Positions 1 through 8,444 of a stretch of 64,000 nt of DNA are shown in pieces (positions within the stretch are counted from its first letter, which is position 1; each line of letters starts with the position of its first letter). The position numbers and the translations under genes were made by a program. The stretch comes from Nonomuraea jiangxiensis (GTDB lineage: Bacteria; Actinomycetota; Actinomycetes; Streptosporangiales; Streptosporangiaceae). The notes under the pieces were generated by a model. It was not told where the DNA came from and ran no database searches. It saw nothing but the letters and a program-made list of their open reading frames with translations. Where the stretch lies: contig NZ_FNDJ01000008.1 of the NCBI RefSeq assembly GCF_900099965.1, forward strand, positions 186,001-250,000, given 5' to 3'.

Positions 1-1
1 C

Positions 2-382
2 GGCGGCGGCCCCGGCCAGGTGCTCCCGGTGCGCCGCACCAGCCGCGCCGAGTGGATCTGGCTGCTCGTCTCCGTTGCCGCCGGTGTCGCCGTCCTGACC
101 GTGTTCCTCGCCCGGGCGACCGACTCCACCGTGCCCTTCTGGGACGCCCTCACCACGTGCCTGTCACTGGCCGCCACCTACGGCCAGTGCCGCAAGCGGC
201 TGGAGTCCTGGTGGTTCTGGATAGCCGCCGACCTGGTCTACATACCGCTCTACGCGTACAAGGAGCTCTACCTCACCGCGATCCTGTACGTCGGCTTCCT
301 GACGTTGTGCGTCCTCGGCCTGCGCGGCTGGCGGCGTGACATGGCGCCCGACGTGAGCGCCCCGGCCGGGGCGGTCAGGTGA
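2..382 (+). CDS. pnuC: PnuC-family nicotinamide riboside transporter, C-terminal part
   Basis: This is the C-terminal part of a PnuC-type permease, which imports nicotinamide riboside by facilitated diffusion. The frame is open to the left edge, so the gene starts outside the window. The visible ~126 residues hold about three membrane segments. The family's recognisable C-terminal pattern is present: RKRLESWWFWI followed by an LYAYKELYLTAILY segment. The stop codon overlaps the GTG start of the nadR-like gene (GTGA), so the two are translationally coupled. That pairs import of the nucleoside with its phosphorylation and adenylylation. Family assignment is strong; substrate is inferred from the family and the neighbour. 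Confidence 0.86.
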   Translation, partial: GGGPGQVLPVRRTSRAEWIWLLVSVAAGVAVLTVFLARATDSTVPFWDALTTCLSLAATYGQCRKRLESWWFWIAADLVYIPLYAYKELYLTAILYVGFLTLCVLGLRGWRRDMAPDVSAPAGAVR

Positions 383-1491
383 CCCGGCGGTTCGGCCACG
401 GCCTGGTGCTCGGCAAGTTCTACCCGCCGCACGCGGGCCACCACCACCTCGTGAGGACCGCCGCGGCCCGCTGCGAACGGCTCACCGTCCTGGTGTGCGC
501 GGCCACCGTCGAGTCGATCCCGCTCGGCGACCGGGTCGGCTGGATGCGGGACATCCACCCCGGGGTCAGGGTCGTCGGCGCCGTGGACGACCACCCCGTG
601 GACACCGGCGACCCGGCCGTCTGGGACGCGCACATGGCTGTCTTCCGGCAGGCCGTCCCCGAGCCGGTCGACGCGGTCTTCACCTCTGAGGACTACGGAG
701 AGGAACTCGGCAGGAGGTTCGGCGCCACCGCGGTGTGCGTGGACCCGGAGCGCCTCGCCCAGCCGGTGTCCGGCACCGCGGTGCGCCGCGACCCAGCCGG
801 CACCTGGCACTTCCTCGCCCCCGCGGTACGGGCGGGCCTCGCTCGCCGCGTGGTCGTCCTGGGCGCGGAGTCCTCCGGCACCACCACCATGACGCGCGCG
901 CTCGCCGAGCACTACCGCCGGCGCGGCGGCCCGTGGGCCGCCACGACGTGGGTGCCGGAGTACGGGCGGACGTTCTGCGCGGAGCGGCTGGCGGCGCTGA
1001 GGGCCGTCCGGCCCGGCTCGCGGTGGGCCGACGTCATCCTCGCCTCCGACGACTTCCCGCACATCGCCCGGCGTCAGGAGCGCGAGGAGGACGCCGCCGC
1101 CCGGTCGGGGAGCCCGGTCCTGTTCTGCGACACCGACGCGTTCGCCACCACCATCTGGCACGAGCGCTACGTGGGCGGGAGCCATCCGGAGGTCGCCCGG
1201 ATCGCCGGCCGCGGACGGCAGCATCTGTGGCTGCTGACCGACCACGAGGGCGTGCCGTTCGAGGACGACGGGTTGCGCGACGGGGAACACCTCCGCCCCT
1301 GGATGACCGCACGCTTCCAGGAGGAACTTGAACGCACCGGACGTCCCCACGTCAGGCTCCGCGGCTCCCATGAGCAGCGGTTGACGGCGGCCGTCGCCGC
1401 CGTCGACGCGCTGCTGGCCAAGGGCTGGGACCTCGCCGACCCGCTCCCCGAACGGCGCTCCGGCGGCCCGCGACCGTCGGGACATTCCTAG
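379..1491 (+). CDS. nadR: NadR-like bifunctional NMN adenylyltransferase / ribosylnicotinamide kinase
   Basis: A 370-residue cytosolic NAD-salvage enzyme. The N-terminal nucleotidyltransferase domain carries the GKFYPPHAGH signature, with the HxGH motif at H18-H21, which makes NAD+ from NMN and ATP. The C-terminal half is the P-loop kinase that phosphorylates nicotinamide riboside, with a Walker-A-like GAESSGTTT at about residues 162-170 and an LFCDTDAF strand. The usual P-loop lysine is replaced by threonine. There is no N-terminal repressor HTH as in E. coli NadR. The GTG start overlaps the pnuC stop, supporting one operon for riboside uptake and conversion. The 260 bases downstream hold no gene I can recognise. 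Confidence 0.86.
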   Translation: MTRRFGHGLVLGKFYPPHAGHHHLVRTAAARCERLTVLVCAATVESIPLGDRVGWMRDIHPGVRVVGAVDDHPVDTGDPAVWDAHMAVFRQAVPEPVDAVFTSEDYGEELGRRFGATAVCVDPERLAQPVSGTAVRRDPAGTWHFLAPAVRAGLARRVVVLGAESSGTTTMTRALAEHYRRRGGPWAATTWVPEYGRTFCAERLAALRAVRPGSRWADVILASDDFPHIARRQEREEDAAARSGSPVLFCDTDAFATTIWHERYVGGSHPEVARIAGRGRQHLWLLTDHEGVPFEDDGLRDGEHLRPWMTARFQEELERTGRPHVRLRGSHEQRLTAAVAAVDALLAKGWDLADPLPERRSGGPRPSGHS

Positions 1492-1751
1492 CGTCACCGG
1501 GCCGCGGCCTTGTCGTGGCTCTCATCCGCCGCTGTCGGGCGTCTCGTGTGCTCATGGAGCTCCCATGCGGAGGACAACGGCTTCCATCCGTGGCAGAGCT
1601 GCGCAGTCGCAGGCGGGCTTCGGCCGGGAACTGGACAGCGAATGGCCTGGGAACTGGTCAGGCGAGGAGCCGACACTCGGCGGGCTGGTCCCGCGGCGGC
1701 GAACACCGTGTCGCCGGCGGTGCTGTCTCCGCTGAGGAAGGCTGATCGATC

Positions 1752-2708
1752 GTGACCGAACGCGTACGCGTGGCTGTGCTGGCGGGTGGGCCGTCCGCCG
1801 AGCATGAGGTGTCGCTGCAGTCGGCGCAGGCTGTGCTCGACGCGCTGCCGAGGGAGCTGTACGAACCCGTCGCCGTCATCATCGACCGGCGGGGCAGGTG
1901 GCCGGTGGACCTGCGACGCGATCCGCCGGACGTGGTCTTCCCCGTGCTGCACGGGCCGTTCGGCGAGGACGGCGTCGTCCAGGGGCACCTGGAGACGCTG
2001 GGCATCCCGTACGTGGGCTGCGGCGTCATGGCCTCCGCCGTGGCCATGAACAAGGTCGCGATGCGGCGCATGTTCCTGGCGGAGGACATTCCGGTCACCC
2101 CACATGTGTGGTTCACCGAGCACGAATGGCGCACCACCACCGACCACTGGGGCCTGGTGAAGTCGCTCGACTGGCCGATGTACGTCAAACCGGCCGGCAT
2201 GGGCTCCTCCATCGGCATCTCCCGGGTCACCTCCATGGAGGAGCTGCGCGCGGGTGTGGAGCTGGCGCTGGCCCACGACCGGGTGATCATCGTCGAGCAG
2301 GCCGTGACCGCGCGCGAGCTCATCTGCGGCGTGCTCGGCGGCCATGACACTCCGGACGCCTCGGTGCCCGGCGAGCTCATCGTGCCCGGCGACTGGCTCG
2401 ACTACGCGGCCAAGTACCTCAGCCAGGCCGAGATCGCCGTCATCCCCGCCGTGCTCCCGGAACGGGTGACCGAGAACGTGCGCGAGCTGTCCCTGCGCGC
2501 CTTCCGGGCGATCGGCGGCTACGGCCTGTCCCGTGTCGACTTCCTCTATGAGGAGGACACAGGACGCCTGTACGTACTGGAGATCAACACCATGCCCGGT
2601 TTCACCTCCCGTTCCGTCTACGCCAGGGCGTGGGAGGCAAGCGGTGTCCCGTACCCGGACCTGCTGCGCCGCCTCATCGATCTCGCGTTCGCCAGGAGCG
2701 GCTCATGA
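1752..2708 (+). CDS. ddl: D-alanine--D-alanine ligase (Ddl)
   Basis: An ATP-grasp ligase of 318 residues that joins two D-amino acids for the peptidoglycan stem. Near the N terminus it has the GGPSAEHEVSL signature. The centre has the ATP-grasp lysine strand (MYVKPAGMGSSIGI), and the C terminus has VLEINTMPGFT with the metal-binding Glu and Asn. The omega-loop reads DYAAKYL, keeping the Lys-Tyr pair of D-Ala-D-Ala ligases; VanA-type D-lactate ligases have a histidine-containing loop instead. GTG start at 1752 follows a GGAAGG ribosome site. Its stop overlaps the murF start (ATGA). Product specificity (D-Ala versus another second residue) is inferred from the loop only. Confidence 0.93.
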   Translation: MTERVRVAVLAGGPSAEHEVSLQSAQAVLDALPRELYEPVAVIIDRRGRWPVDLRRDPPDVVFPVLHGPFGEDGVVQGHLETLGIPYVGCGVMASAVAMNKVAMRRMFLAEDIPVTPHVWFTEHEWRTTTDHWGLVKSLDWPMYVKPAGMGSSIGISRVTSMEELRAGVELALAHDRVIIVEQAVTARELICGVLGGHDTPDASVPGELIVPGDWLDYAAKYLSQAEIAVIPAVLPERVTENVRELSLRAFRAIGGYGLSRVDFLYEEDTGRLYVLEINTMPGFTSRSVYARAWEASGVPYPDLLRRLIDLAFARSGS

Positions 2709-4099
2709 TCCCCATGACGCTGCACGAGATCGCGCAGGTCGTCGGCGCGACCCTGGATGACGTGCCCGACCCGCGGGCGCTGGTGACGGCGCCCTCGGCG
2801 GTCGACTCCCGCGAGGTGGTGCCCGGCGGCCTGTTCGCCGCGACGGTAGGCGCCCGCGTGGACGGTCACGACTACGCGGCCGGCGCCATCGCGGGCGGCG
2901 CCGTCGCCGTGCTGGCCTCAAGGCCCGTCGGCGTGCCAGCCCTCGTGGTCGGGGACGTCCAGCTCGCGATCGGCCTGCTGGCCAGGCACCTGCTCGAACA
3001 CCTCAGCCCGACCGTGATCGGCCTGACCGGCTCGGTGGGCAAGACCACGACCAAGGACCTGCTGGCCCAGGTGCTCGAACGGCACGCCGCGACGGTCGCC
3101 ACCGACAGGTCGTTCAACAACGAGCTCGGGCTGCCGCTCACCGTGCTGCGCGCCGATGCCACCACCCGGTACCTGGTGCTGGAGATGGGTGCGGGCAGGA
3201 AGGGCGACCTGACGTACCTGACCGGGCTCGCACCGCTCCAGGTCGGGCTGGTGCTCAATGTCGGCACCGCGCATGTGGAGCGGATGGGAGGCGGCCCGGC
3301 CGACGTGGCCGAGGCCAAAGGGGAGCTGGTCGAGGCGCTCCCGGCGGACGGGTTCGCCCTGCTCAACGCCGACGACCCGTACGTCATGGGCATGGCAGGC
3401 CGCACCAGGGCCCACATCGTGCTGTACGGCAGGTCGCCGCAGGCGCAGGTGCGAGCCGAAGCCGTGCGGATGGACGACCGGGCGCGAACCTCGTTCGAGC
3501 TGGTGACGCCCTCCGGCCGCGCCCCGGTCGGGCTCGACCTCATCGGTGAGCACCAGGTGAGCAACGCCCTGGCCGCCGCAGCCGTCGCCACCGTGCTCGG
3601 CCTGGGCGTCGCCGAGATCGCCGATGGGCTGAACGCGGCACGGCGGCGCTCCGCGGGCCGGCTGGAGATCGTCGAACGACCTGACGGCGTCACCATCGTC
3701 AACGACGCCTACAACGCCAACCCCGAATCCATGCGGGCCGGGCTGCGGGCGGTGAAGGCCCTGGCCGGCAGCCGCCGTACCGTCGCCGTGCTCGGCGCGA
3801 TGGGGCAGCAGGCGGACGCCTCCCGCGCCCGGCACGCGGAGATGGGCCGGCTCGTCGCCGACCTCCGCTTCGACGTGCTGATCACGGTCGGAGCAGGGGA
3901 TCCGCTGGCGATGGCGTGGGCGGCGGAGTGCTCGAACCAGGGCGTGGCCGTCCATGCCGTCGAGGACGTGGCCGGGGCCCTCAGCCTGGCCACCGCGCTG
4001 GTCGAACCGGGAGACGTGGTGTTCGTCAAGGCCTCCAGCGAGATCGGGCTCGGCGCCTGCGCCCGCGCGCTGGCCGACGCGTCGCCGAAGGCCCAGTGA
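2705..4099 (+). CDS. murF: UDP-N-acetylmuramoyl-tripeptide--D-alanyl-D-alanine ligase (MurF)
   Basis: A cytosolic Mur ligase of 464 residues, a normal MurF length. It adds a D-Ala-D-Ala-type dipeptide to UDP-MurNAc-tripeptide. It has the MurF-type N-terminal domain (DSREVVPGGLFAATVGARVDGHD), the P-loop GLTGSVGKTTTKDLL with K113, the Mur central signature around FNNELGLPLTVL, and the C-terminal domain beginning near INDAYNANPESM. ATG at 2705 overlaps the ddl stop. Having ddl and murF alone, away from the rest of a dcw cell-division cluster, suggests an accessory copy devoted to an alternative stem dipeptide or to resistance. That role is inference. Confidence 0.95.
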   Translation: MIPMTLHEIAQVVGATLDDVPDPRALVTAPSAVDSREVVPGGLFAATVGARVDGHDYAAGAIAGGAVAVLASRPVGVPALVVGDVQLAIGLLARHLLEHLSPTVIGLTGSVGKTTTKDLLAQVLERHAATVATDRSFNNELGLPLTVLRADATTRYLVLEMGAGRKGDLTYLTGLAPLQVGLVLNVGTAHVERMGGGPADVAEAKGELVEALPADGFALLNADDPYVMGMAGRTRAHIVLYGRSPQAQVRAEAVRMDDRARTSFELVTPSGRAPVGLDLIGEHQVSNALAAAAVATVLGLGVAEIADGLNAARRRSAGRLEIVERPDGVTIVNDAYNANPESMRAGLRAVKALAGSRRTVAVLGAMGQQADASRARHAEMGRLVADLRFDVLITVGAGDPLAMAWAAECSNQGVAVHAVEDVAGALSLATALVEPGDVVFVKASSEIGLGACARALADASPKAQ

Positions 4100-4126
4100 A
4101 CAACAGAACCAGCGAAACGGAGTTCC

Positions 4127-4819
4127 ATGCGCACGATCGGTCTCATCGGCGGGTTGAGCTGGGAATCTACGGTGATCTACTACCAGATCATCAACCAGCG
4201 GGTACGCGAGCGACTCGGCGGCAGCCATTCCGCCAACAGCCTCATCTGGTCGGTCGACTACACGACCGTCGAGAACCTCATCTTCGCCGGCCGCTGGGAC
4301 GAGGTGAGCACGTTGCTCACCGGTGCGGGCAGGAAACTGGAGGAGCTCGGCGCCGATCTCCTGCTCGTCTGCAGCAACACCTTCAGCCGGGTGAGCGACG
4401 ACGTGGAGCGGGCCGTGAGCGTGCCCGTGCTGCACATCGCCGACGCCCTGGGCGCCGAGATCCGGGCCAGGGGCATGCGCAAGGTCGGCCTGCTGGGCAC
4501 GCGCTTCACCATGGAGCAGCCCTTCTACCGCGATCGGCTGGCCGCCCACGGCCTCGACGTGGTCGTCCCGCGGCGCGAGCAGCGGGAACTGGTCCACCGC
4601 GTGATCTTCGACGAGCTGGTGCGCGGGGTGCTCAGGGAATCGTCCAGGGACGCCTACGCCCGGATCATCGAGGATGTCGCCGGCGACGGAGCTGAAGGCG
4701 TCATCCTCGGCTGCACGGAGATCGAGCTGCTGATCGGTGAGAAGGACAGCGCCATCCCGGTGCTGCCGAGCGCTCGGCTGCACGCGAAGGCGGCGGCCGG
4801 CTTCGCGCTTGCCGACTGA
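4127..4819 (+). CDS. YgeA/RacX-type amino-acid (Asp/Glu) racemase family protein
   Basis: A 230-residue cofactor-independent two-cysteine racemase, matching E. coli YgeA in length and plan. It starts with the family pattern MRTIGLIGGLSWEST. Both catalytic cysteines are visible, C82 in VCSNTF and C196 in LGCTEIELLI, as are LGTRFTMEQPFY and LHIADA. YgeA/RacX members make non-canonical D-amino acids. The ATG follows GGAG by five bases, 27 bases after murF, so it is very likely the third gene of the ddl-murF operon and could supply the D-amino acid used by the two ligases. The actual substrate cannot be read from sequence. Confidence 0.88.
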   Translation: MRTIGLIGGLSWESTVIYYQIINQRVRERLGGSHSANSLIWSVDYTTVENLIFAGRWDEVSTLLTGAGRKLEELGADLLLVCSNTFSRVSDDVERAVSVPVLHIADALGAEIRARGMRKVGLLGTRFTMEQPFYRDRLAAHGLDVVVPRREQRELVHRVIFDELVRGVLRESSRDAYARIIEDVAGDGAEGVILGCTEIELLIGEKDSAIPVLPSARLHAKAAAGFALAD

Positions 4820-4865
4820 CGCGCGCCCTCGGTCGGGTTCGTCCACGGCGGTGAGGCCGCGCACT

Positions 4866-4912
4866 CGCGCCGGCACGAGGCCGGGGCCCGCGCGCCCGCG
4901 CCGGCACGAGGC
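4866..4912. repeat. 16-bp direct repeat, period 31
   Basis: CGCGCCGGCACGAGGC occurs at 4866-4881 and again at 4897-4912, inside the short gap between the convergent racemase and STAND ATPase genes. It is the only notable structure in this gap, and a role is unknown. Confidence 0.7.
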
Positions 4913-4918
4913 GGCGGC

Positions 4919-6964
4919 TCAGGTGGGTCGGTGGGCCGGTGCGGTGGTGCCGTACAGTTCCCGGTGCCACAGGTCGGCGCAGAGGCGTTCGATGCCGGCC
5001 GCCAGGTGGCGGCGGTAGGTGGTGAAAGGCAGGCCGAGTCGTTCCGCGGCCAGCTCCTGGGTGGGCGTGCCGCGCAGGAACGTGACCGACAGCGCCCGGT
5101 GGGACTTGGCCGAGCGCGGATCCTCACGCAGGTCGTCGATCGCCTGGCGCAGCAGGTCACCCAGTGCCGTGGCCGGGTTCTGCCCGGCCCGCTCGGCGAT
5201 CAGCCTGGTGCGCGTCAGCGGGGAGGCGGCCAGCGCGTCCGGCCGCGGCAGCTGGCGCAACGCCTTGCGCACCGCCTGGGCGAACTCCGCCCGGGACAGC
5301 ACCGCCAGGTGCGCCGTCGCGGCGCCCGGGCCGCCGGCAGGCCCGGCGACGAGCGGCCGGTTCATCCGCTCCAGCCACGCCCACGCCGGCACCGCGCGCC
5401 AGTCGTGAGCGAACAGGCTGTACGCCTCCTCCCCCGGCCGCGGCTGCTCGGCGATGTCACGCATCCCGTAATGCCGTAACCGCTCCGCCCATACGTGGTT
5501 CGGATGCCGTACCTCGATATATGACCATGCCATGCGCTCGGACCGCAGACAGTCGCCGATCACTCGCCACTGGATCACGTCCATCACCGGCGAGCTCCCG
5601 CGACAGGGCGGCAGCGCCCATACCCGGCTGACCGCCACGTGTTCACCGGCGCGCAACGGCGTGGTGGCACGCGCATGCGCCCACGCCTCGGCCACGAGGG
5701 GATCGGCGGTCAGCTCCTCCTCATCGAGCTCCGCCAGCCGCAACCACGCGGAGAAGGCCACGGGCTCGCCGGTCTCTGCCCGCCGATACAGCCGGAACGC
5801 CTCCGGCTGACGTTCCGCCCAGAAGGCGGCGCAGGCCGCGGACGCCGTACCCTCCGCCGCTAGGCGGAGCAACGTGCCGACGTCCTCCTCCCGTGGCACC
5901 TCTTCCTGGAATTCGCCCTCGTCGTGGCGGCCGTGGAAACCGGCCGGCGCCCTGTCGCCGCGATGCGGGTAGAGCAGTGCCGCCACCGCGCCGGGCACGT
6001 CCGCATCGCTCGCCGTACGCACCCTCGCCGCCAGATGCGCGTGAATGCGGTCGCGCATCACCGCGTACCCCTCGGGATCGCGCCAGCGCAGGTCCGCCTC
6101 CAGCACCTCCCGCACCACGTCATGCGGAAACAGCCCGAGACCGCTCGACTCCACGAACGGCAACCGCCGCAACCACCGGAACAACGTCCCGGCCTCCTCC
6201 GGCAGGACCGCCCTCAGCAGGTCCTCCGTCGTCCTGTACGCATGCGCGCAGATCTCCAGAGCATGCCGGTGCGCCGCCGAAGGCGCCTCGCCCACCAGCT
6301 GATCCAGCAACGTGGCCACCACGTCCTGATGCGGCGTCCACCGTCTGCCGGCCCCGCCGTCCTTCACCGCCACGGCCGCCCCCAGCAGCAGCGCCAGCGG
6401 ATGACCACCGGCGAAGGCCAGCAGCGGCTCGCGCGCCTCGGCCGGCACCCCGGTGGAGTCCATCAGGGCCCGGGCTTCTCCGGCCCGCAGGCCGCGCAGC
6501 GGCAGCACCTCCAGCGCCCCCGCCCATCCCGGGTCCGCCCGCCACCGCATGTCCGGCGGGTTTCGCCCGGCGATCACCACCAGCGCCCCCATGGGCAGCC
6601 GTGGCAGGAACCGCTCGCGCAGCCATCCCTCCTGGCCCTGAAGGGGTTCGAAGTCGTCGACCAGCAGCACCGCGTCCGCGTCGCGGATCACCGGCTCGGC
6701 CTTGGACGCCGCCGGCTCCAGCATGCGCCCGTCCAGCAGGGACACCGGCCGCCCGGCCGCCGCGGCCTCCTGAGCGAACCGCCGTAACAGGGCCGACTTC
6801 CCGATGCCGCCGGGACCGTGCACGTACAGGACGCTGCAGCCGCCGCCGTGCAACGCCGCGCTGAAAACCGCGAGCTCCTCCTCCCGCCCCACGAACGCCG
6901 TCTCGCGCGCTGCCTGCAGGCGCCGTCCCAGCGATCCGGACCTGATGTCGCTCCCCGATGACAT
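4919..6964 (-). CDS. STAND-type AAA ATPase with C-terminal HTH-like segment
   Basis: A 681-residue protein starting with AFVGREEELAVF and a Walker A GPGGIGKSALL (K56). A Walker B strand AVLLVDDFE (D103-D104) and a GHPLALLLGAAV segment follow, the arrangement of STAND/NB-ARC signalling ATPases and LAL-type regulators. The middle (about 180-550) is helical without a clear repeat. Near the C terminus TQELAAERLGLPFTTYRRHL looks like a sigma-region-4 or helix-turn-helix unit, so it may be a transcription regulator. I chose ATG 6964 because GGGAG lies about eight bases upstream and the alternative upstream start would overlap vanY. It lies 35 bases behind vanY and is probably co-transcribed. Exact function is unknown. 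Confidence 0.72.
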   Translation of the reverse strand: MSSGSDIRSGSLGRRLQAARETAFVGREEELAVFSAALHGGGCSVLYVHGPGGIGKSALLRRFAQEAAAAGRPVSLLDGRMLEPAASKAEPVIRDADAVLLVDDFEPLQGQEGWLRERFLPRLPMGALVVIAGRNPPDMRWRADPGWAGALEVLPLRGLRAGEARALMDSTGVPAEAREPLLAFAGGHPLALLLGAAVAVKDGGAGRRWTPHQDVVATLLDQLVGEAPSAAHRHALEICAHAYRTTEDLLRAVLPEEAGTLFRWLRRLPFVESSGLGLFPHDVVREVLEADLRWRDPEGYAVMRDRIHAHLAARVRTASDADVPGAVAALLYPHRGDRAPAGFHGRHDEGEFQEEVPREEDVGTLLRLAAEGTASAACAAFWAERQPEAFRLYRRAETGEPVAFSAWLRLAELDEEELTADPLVAEAWAHARATTPLRAGEHVAVSRVWALPPCRGSSPVMDVIQWRVIGDCLRSERMAWSYIEVRHPNHVWAERLRHYGMRDIAEQPRPGEEAYSLFAHDWRAVPAWAWLERMNRPLVAGPAGGPGAATAHLAVLSRAEFAQAVRKALRQLPRPDALAASPLTRTRLIAERAGQNPATALGDLLRQAIDDLREDPRSAKSHRALSVTFLRGTPTQELAAERLGLPFTTYRRHLAAGIERLCADLWHRELYGTTAPAHRPT

Positions 6965-6999
6965 ACTCCTGACTCCCTCTCCGAACGCCCGGACCCGGG

Positions 7000-7572
7000 C
7001 TACAGCTGGTCCCCGTTCTCGCTCACGTAGCCCACGCCGGGGTGGGGCCGTCGGCGTGGCGGCGTGCCGCCGCAGTCCGGGCGGTACTCGAAATGCCACC
7101 ACTCGTTGTCGTACAGGCGGTACAGGTCGTAACGAGCGCCGTGTTCCTCAAGCCAGCGAGCGCCCTCGTGCGGGCGCACGTCCAGCGCGATGCCCTTGAC
7201 GTGGCTGGATTCCGCCGGTGGCAGCACGAGCATGCGCGCCAAGGCCGGGGAGCCGGAGCGGCGCACCTCCTCCTCGAACATCCGCTGCTGGACAAGGGGA
7301 TCGCGATATCCCGAGGTGAGGCCGATGAGCTGGCCGTGACGCCACAGCGCCTCGGTACGCGCCGCGGTGAACGCCGCCCTGGCGCCGTCGGAGAGCCCGG
7401 TGAGGTCCTCGGCGGGGAATCGCATCCACAACGCCCAGCAGCAGGCCAGTTCTCGGGCGCGGCCGGGCCGGCGGACGAACGCCGCGGGCAGCAGGAGCAC
7501 GGCGATCACCAGCGTGACCACGGCATACAGCCGATCTCGGGGCCGGGGTGGAATGGTACGTGGTTCGTCCAT
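7000..7572 (-). CDS. vanY: VanY-type (M15B) D-alanyl-D-alanine carboxypeptidase, membrane anchored
   Basis: A 190-residue zinc peptidase that removes the terminal D-Ala from peptidoglycan stems. One membrane segment (about residues 14-33) anchors it with the catalytic domain outside. The zinc site is complete: H124 and D131 in SSHVKGIALDV, and E157 and H160 in DNEWWHFEY. A typical SGYRDPLVQQ pattern lies before it. VanY-only self-resistance is known in the glycopeptide producer Nonomuraea (VanYn), and this protein has a similar size. It leads a leftward operon with the STAND ATPase and diverges from a two-component system, a common arrangement for envelope-stress control. Glycopeptide resistance itself is inference. 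Confidence 0.88.
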   Translation of the reverse strand: MDEPRTIPPRPRDRLYAVVTLVIAVLLLPAAFVRRPGRARELACCWALWMRFPAEDLTGLSDGARAAFTAARTEALWRHGQLIGLTSGYRDPLVQQRMFEEEVRRSGSPALARMLVLPPAESSHVKGIALDVRPHEGARWLEEHGARYDLYRLYDNEWWHFEYRPDCGGTPPRRRPHPGVGYVSENGDQL

Positions 7573-7617
7573 GACGAACTACGATTGGCGCCGAATGTGC
7601 GCGCGTCGTCCGCCGCA

Positions 7618-7673
7618 TGTCACCGTTTCTCGACGGCTGTCACCGTCCGCGCGGCCGTGACACAACCATGACA
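7618..7673. promoter_or_regulatory. TGTCAC repeat cluster between vanY and the response regulator
   Basis: TGTCACCGT occurs twice in the same orientation at 7618-7626 and 7638-7646, exactly 20 bases apart, so both lie on one face of the helix. Inverted relatives follow at 7657-7662 (GTGACA) and 7668-7673 (ATGACA). Spacing by two helical turns suits an OmpR-family regulator, so this may be the binding site of the adjacent regulator for both divergent units. Not proven. Confidence 0.5.
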
Positions 7674-7750
7674 TGGCGCGGACGAGGCGGGGACACAGCC
7701 GGACGACAGTGGAGGAGTTGACCGGCGGGGAAGTTACGGAGCGTGCTGTG

Positions 7751-8437
7751 ATGGTCGGCGGCGTGTCGCGAGTGTTGTTGATCGAGGACGACCCGGCCGT
7801 GCGGGAGGGCCTTGAGCTGGCCCTGACCCGGCACGGGCACCGGGTGCGCGCGGTGGAGTCCGGCGAGCAGGGGCTCGACCGGCTGCGTGCGGACCTTCCC
7901 GACGTCGTCGTGCTCGACCTGATGTTGCCCGGCATGGACGGATTCGAGGTCTGCCGCCGCATCCGGGCCACCGGAGACGTACCGATCATCATGCTGACCG
8001 CGCGCGGCGACGACATGGACGTGGTGGCCGGGTTGGAGGCGGGCGCCGACGACTACGTGATCAAGCCGGTGCAGCCCAGGGTGCTCGACGCCCGCATTCG
8101 CGCGGTGCTCCGGCGGATCGGCCGGGACCAGGCGGAGCTGGAGCGGCACGGGGAGCTGACCATCGATCGGGCCGGGCTGGTGGTCGCCAACCACGGCGTG
8201 CCGGTCAGCCTCGCCCCGACCGAACTGCGCCTGCTGCTCGAACTGTCCGCCACGCCCGGCCGGGTGCACAGCCGCCAGCAACTGCTGGAGTCGGTGTGGG
8301 ACCACGGATACTTCGGCGACTCGCGTCTGGTGGACGCGTGCGTCCAGCGGTTGCGCGCGAAGATCGAGGACGACTCGACGGCGCCCGTCTACGTGCAGAC
8401 GGTGCGGGGGTTCGGCTACCGGTTCGGGCCGGTGTGA
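7751..8437 (+). CDS. OmpR-family response regulator
   Basis: A 228-residue DNA-binding response regulator. The receiver domain has the acidic pair in LLIEDD, the phospho-acceptor D56 in VVVLDLMLPGMDG, the conserved Thr in MLTARG and the Lys in DDYVIKPV. A C-terminal winged helix includes LAPTELRLLLELSATPGRVHS and ends in VQTVRGFGYRFG. I chose ATG 7751 because GGAG sits nine bases upstream and the longer frame adds only a poor leader. It is followed by its kinase 7 bases later and a lipoprotein gene, the same order as mtrA-mtrB-lpqB, although this is not a full-size copy. Signal is unknown; envelope stress is plausible from the neighbours. Confidence 0.9.
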   Translation: MVGGVSRVLLIEDDPAVREGLELALTRHGHRVRAVESGEQGLDRLRADLPDVVVLDLMLPGMDGFEVCRRIRATGDVPIIMLTARGDDMDVVAGLEAGADDYVIKPVQPRVLDARIRAVLRRIGRDQAELERHGELTIDRAGLVVANHGVPVSLAPTELRLLLELSATPGRVHSRQQLLESVWDHGYFGDSRLVDACVQRLRAKIEDDSTAPVYVQTVRGFGYRFGPV

Positions 8438-8444
8438 GTCGCCG

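Noticed and set aside
268..1497. Long leftward open frame opposite the nadR-like gene
   Set aside because: Arg/Gly/Pro-rich, no domain; it is the GC-rich antisense shadow of a gene with clear motifs.
2918..4876. 652-codon leftward frame opposite murF and the racemase
   Set aside because: No recognisable fold, and both genes on the other strand are certain.
1752..7572. A glycopeptide biosynthesis or vanHAX cluster
   Set aside because: No vanH or vanX, the Ddl is of D-Ala-D-Ala type, and no NRPS or glycosyltransferase is in the window.
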